Positions 61,418 through 64,000 of a DNA stretch of 64,000 nt are shown piece by piece. Every line of letters starts with the position of its first letter. The first letter of the stretch is position 1. This stretch comes from CAUPWF01 sp963515125 (lineage in GTDB: Bacteria > Bacillota > Clostridia > Lachnospirales > Lachnospiraceae). The DNA is taken from positions 62,001 to 126,000 of the forward strand of contig JBQKKG010000008.1 of the NCBI GenBank assembly GCA_052116865.1, in the 5' to 3' direction. The position numbers were made by a program, and so were the translations under genes. The notes beneath the pieces are model-generated. The model saw only the letters and a list, made by a program, of their open reading frames with translations. It ran no database searches and had not been told where the DNA came from.

Positions 61418-61497
61418 TTGGGGACGTAGCAAATTGAAATTTGCTACGTCCCCAAATGCAAATAGGTGTGCCCTTTTTTGATTTGGTGTGCCCCAAA
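61418..61497. repeat. Stop-codon palindromic repeat, type B copy 3
   Basis: TTGGGGACGTAGCAAATT (61418-61435) pairs perfectly with 61438-61455. The tail holds GTGTGCCC twice (61467-61473 and 61487-61493). It starts seven bases after the YhaM stop. Confidence 0.92.
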
Positions 61498-61513
61498 TGA
61501 GGTGTAGAGAAAT

Positions 61514-62899
61514 ATGATAAAGAAAAATGAAATTGTGATAGTAAGAATCGAAGATATTGGAGTTAATGGAGAGGGTATTGGCAAAGTAGATGGGTATACG
61601 CTTTTTATTAAGGATGCTTTGATTGGAGATGAGGTTGAAGCCAAAGTGATGAAGTCTAAGAAACAGTATGGCTATGCTCGTATGACGAGGATTTTGACTC
61701 CATCGAAGGATCGTGTAGCGGAAAAATGTGCAGTTGCCAGACAGTGTGGTGGATGTCAGATTCAGGCGATGTCTTATGAAAAACAATTAGAGTTTAAGCA
61801 ACGAAAGGTGCAGAACCATTTGGTTCACATTGGGGGATTTGACCCAGAGTATATTGCCTCTATTATGCAACCAATTTGTGGGATGAAAGAACCCTTCTAT
61901 TATCGAAATAAAGCACAATTTCCAATTGGTACGGACAAAGACGGGCAAGTGATCGCAGGTTTTTATGCAGGGCGCACACATAGTATTATTGCAAATACCA
62001 ATTGTGCACTTGGCGTTCCGGCTAACAAAATCATATTGGAGCGTGTATTACAATATATGAGGAATGCTCAAATTTCGGCTTATGACGAAAGTAATGGTAC
62101 AGGTCTTGTACGCCATGTACTGATTCGCTATGGATTTACAACCAAGGAGATTATGGTGTGCCTAATTGTAAATGGTGACCAAATTCCTCATTCTGATCAA
62201 TTAATAGAAATACTAAAATCAATTCAGGGAATGACTAGTATTACGTATAGCTGCAATACGAAAAAAACGAATGTTATCATGGGTGAGTCTTATAAAACGC
62301 TGTGGGGAAAGCCATATCTAACAGACTATATAGGAGCAATTAAATATCAGATTTCTCCATTATCATTTTTTCAAATTAATCCGGTACAAACAAAAAAATT
62401 GTATGAACAAGCATTAGAATATGCGGAATTGACTGGTGAGGAATGTGTGTGGGATCTTTACTGTGGTATTGGAACCATTTCCTTGTTTTTAGCGCAAAAG
62501 GCAAAAGAGGTACATGGCGTGGAAATTGTACCGCAAGCAATAGAAGATGCGAGACACAATGCAGTTATTAATCACATTGAGAATGCGCAGTTCTATGTAG
62601 GAAAAGCAGAGGAAGTTCTACCTAGAGAGTATGAATATAATCATGTATATGCAGACGTAATTGTAGTAGATCCGCCAAGAAAAGGGTGCGAAGAAGGATT
62701 ACTAAGAACGATGGTGGCGATGTCGCCAAAACGCATTGTGTACGTGAGTTGTGATTCTTCCACGTTAGCAAGGGATGTGAAGTTCCTATGTGAAAATGGG
62801 TATGAGCTGAAGAAGCTACGGGCAGTGGATCAATTTCCAATGACAGTGCATGTAGAAAGTGTCGCAATGCTGGTTCGCTGCAATGAAGAGAAGAAATAA
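61514..62899 (+). CDS. 23S rRNA (uracil-C5)-methyltransferase RlmD/TrmA family
   Basis: The 461-aa enzyme has an N-terminal TRAM domain (KNEIVIVRIEDIGVNGEGIGKVDGY), iron-sulfur cysteines (CAVARQCGGC, plus a later Cys), a SAM-binding core (VWDLYCGIGTISLFLA, VVDPPRKGC) and the catalytic Cys in VYVSCDSSTLARD. It methylates a conserved uridine, either in 23S rRNA (RlmD) or in tRNA (TrmFO-independent TrmA). The family is clear but the precise target is not. Confidence 0.93.
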   Translation: MIKKNEIVIVRIEDIGVNGEGIGKVDGYTLFIKDALIGDEVEAKVMKSKKQYGYARMTRILTPSKDRVAEKCAVARQCGGCQIQAMSYEKQLEFKQRKVQNHLVHIGGFDPEYIASIMQPICGMKEPFYYRNKAQFPIGTDKDGQVIAGFYAGRTHSIIANTNCALGVPANKIILERVLQYMRNAQISAYDESNGTGLVRHVLIRYGFTTKEIMVCLIVNGDQIPHSDQLIEILKSIQGMTSITYSCNTKKTNVIMGESYKTLWGKPYLTDYIGAIKYQISPLSFFQINPVQTKKLYEQALEYAELTGEECVWDLYCGIGTISLFLAQKAKEVHGVEIVPQAIEDARHNAVINHIENAQFYVGKAEEVLPREYEYNHVYADVIVVDPPRKGCEEGLLRTMVAMSPKRIVYVSCDSSTLARDVKFLCENGYELKKLRAVDQFPMTVHVESVAMLVRCNEEKK

Positions 62900-62952
62900 C
62901 TTCTTAAATAGGCGACTATTTATCTAATATTTTGTGACATATGGAGGGCAAT

Positions 62953-64000
62953 ATGCCAGAAATAATTTTGATGTTAGCAGTTATTATTTTAATATGTTTG
63001 TTACTCAATAAGGTTTCAAGTAAGCTAGGGATGCCAATGCTTCTTGCATTTATTCTACTTGGAATGCTATTTGGAACGGATGGCTTACTAAAAGTTCCGT
63101 TTGATAATTATGCACTTTCAGAGAAAATTTGCTCCTTTGCATTAATATTTATAATGTTTTATGGTGGGTTTGGGACAAACTGGAAAAGCGCAAAGCCGAT
63201 TGTTATGGAATCTGTTTTGCTATCCACACTTGGAGTTATTCTTACGGCTGTTACAACAGGTCTCTTTTGTTATGTTATACTGCATATTGATTTCTTAGAA
63301 AGCATGCTTATAGGAGCTGTAATCAGTTCCACTGATGCAGCATCAGTATTCTCTGTCTTGCGTTCAAAGCAACTTAATTTAAAGAATAACACCGCATCGA
63401 TGTTAGAGATGGAAAGTGGCAGCAATGACCCATGTTCCTACATGCTTACAGTGATTATATTATCGGTAATGAGTGGGCAGTCTAGTGGTGGCCAATTACT
63501 ATATATGATTTTTGCTCAAATCGTATATGGGATAATTTGTGGCATAGTTGTAGCAATTTTTTCCAACCTTGTTTTATCAAAGGTGAAATTTGCAACGGAT
63601 GGATTTGACACAATATTTGTATTTAGCATGGCTTTAGTCTCTTATGCGGGTGCAGCAGTGATTGGTGGAAATGGATATCTAAGTACCTATATTGCGGGAA
63701 TCATTTTAGGGAATAAATCATCTTATAATAAAAAAGCCCTTGTTCATTTTTTTGATGGCATTACTGGATTAATGCAAATGCTGATTTTTTTCCTTCTTGG
63801 ACTTTTGTCTTTTCCGTCACAGCTACCTCAGATATTACTGCCGGCTCTTGCTGTCGCCTTATTCCTAACCTTTGTGTCGCGTCCTTTATCCGTATTTGCA
63901 ATCTTAACCCCATTTAAATGCCCAATGAATCAACAATTGTTAGTTTCATGGGCAGGATTAAGAGGGGCTGCTTCTATTGTTTTCGCTATTGTTGCAACTG
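62953..64000 (+). CDS. CPA1-family cation/proton antiporter (NhaP2/CvrA-like), 5' part
   Basis: The gene runs off the right edge and shows the first 349 residues, with about ten hydrophobic helices. Features include SKLGMPMLLAFILLGMLFG, IGAVISSTDAASVFSVLRSK (the Asp-containing CPA1 site), EMESGSNDPCSYML and SWAGLRGAASIVFAI. These fit a K+/H+ or Na+/H+ antiporter. GGAGGG precedes the ATG at 62953. The C-terminal regulatory domain, which would separate NhaP2 from other forms, lies outside. Confidence 0.88.
   Translation, partial: MPEIILMLAVIILICLLLNKVSSKLGMPMLLAFILLGMLFGTDGLLKVPFDNYALSEKICSFALIFIMFYGGFGTNWKSAKPIVMESVLLSTLGVILTAVTTGLFCYVILHIDFLESMLIGAVISSTDAASVFSVLRSKQLNLKNNTASMLEMESGSNDPCSYMLTVIILSVMSGQSSGGQLLYMIFAQIVYGIICGIVVAIFSNLVLSKVKFATDGFDTIFVFSMALVSYAGAAVIGGNGYLSTYIAGIILGNKSSYNKKALVHFFDGITGLMQMLIFFLLGLLSFPSQLPQILLPALAVALFLTFVSRPLSVFAILTPFKCPMNQQLLVSWAGLRGAASIVFAIVAT

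Noticed and set aside
1..64000. CRISPR arrays, IS elements, prophage or integrase genes
   Set aside because: No repeat-spacer array, transposase or phage structural gene was seen; only short palindromic repeats are present.

Overview
The window looks like chromosome of a low-GC anaerobic Firmicute, most probably a Lachnospiraceae (Clostridium cluster XIVa) member. Pointers are the conserved runs rpsF-ssb-rpsR and gdpP-rplI-dnaB, mutS2 with a two-component system, strong AGGAGG ribosome sites, pyruvate formate-lyase with its activase, a flavodiiron protein and a 2[4Fe-4S] ferredoxin. No phage, plasmid, IS transposase or CRISPR array is visible. The main mobile-looking material is a family of short palindromic repeats.

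Layout. 1-650: 5' end of a flavodiiron gene (minus) and a tRNA-Cys. 651-4503: XRE regulator divergent from an M18 aminopeptidase and an APC permease. 4657-7946: amino-acid/cation symporter and cysteine desulfidase-like gene, divergent from a GntR regulator across a 39-bp palindrome. 8255-12699: bacteriocin operon with two double-glycine peptides (49 and 46 aa), a small membrane protein, a C39-peptidase ABC exporter and an HlyD-type accessory protein. 12845-16352: cobalt ECF transporter split into divergent cbiMN and cbiQO, each behind its own cobalamin riboswitch. 16514-18493: CNNM/CBS protein and PAP2 phosphatase. 18559-21438: metNIQ preceded by a 40-aa Met/Cys-rich reading frame and an intrinsic terminator, which together look like a leader-peptide attenuator. 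21499-23140: a 61-aa peptide with three CDITDMNC-like repeats, then a peroxiredoxin with a cut-down AhpF-like partner. 23466-30249: glycerol operon (glpP, TetR regulator, glpK, glpF and a three-part anaerobic glycerol-3-phosphate dehydrogenase). 30405-33915: second desulfidase paralogue, sortase B, DUF951, rpsF-ssb-rpsR. 34004-41609: AraC regulator, sugar ABC importer, sugar nucleotidyltransferase, N-acetylhexosamine-kinase-like protein and galE, probably one amino-sugar/galactose salvage unit. 41782-46409: gdpP, rplI, dnaB and a MerR-like protein. 46509-50012: ferredoxin and a naturally split pyruvate formate-lyase system. 50271-54475: orphan sugar-binding lipoprotein, dicarboxylate symporter, free-Met-sulfoxide reductase, DUF1294, YtaF-like protein. 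54514-59022: mutS2, response regulator, histidine kinase (minus). 59157-64000: a trypsin-fold protein that has lost its catalytic triad, YhaM-type nuclease, RlmD-type methyltransferase and the start of a CPA1 antiporter.

Sulfur amino-acid handling recurs: two cysteine-desulfidase homologues, metNIQ, two Met/Cys-rich small ORFs flanking metNIQ, and fRMsr. At least eight copies of a palindromic repeat (two sequence types) all sit directly after stop codons. In one case the repeat itself supplies the stop codon. The most unusual items for follow-up are the Met-Cys leader peptide, the repeat peptide at 21499-21684, the stop-codon repeats, the split glycyl-radical enzyme and the paired cobalamin riboswitches.
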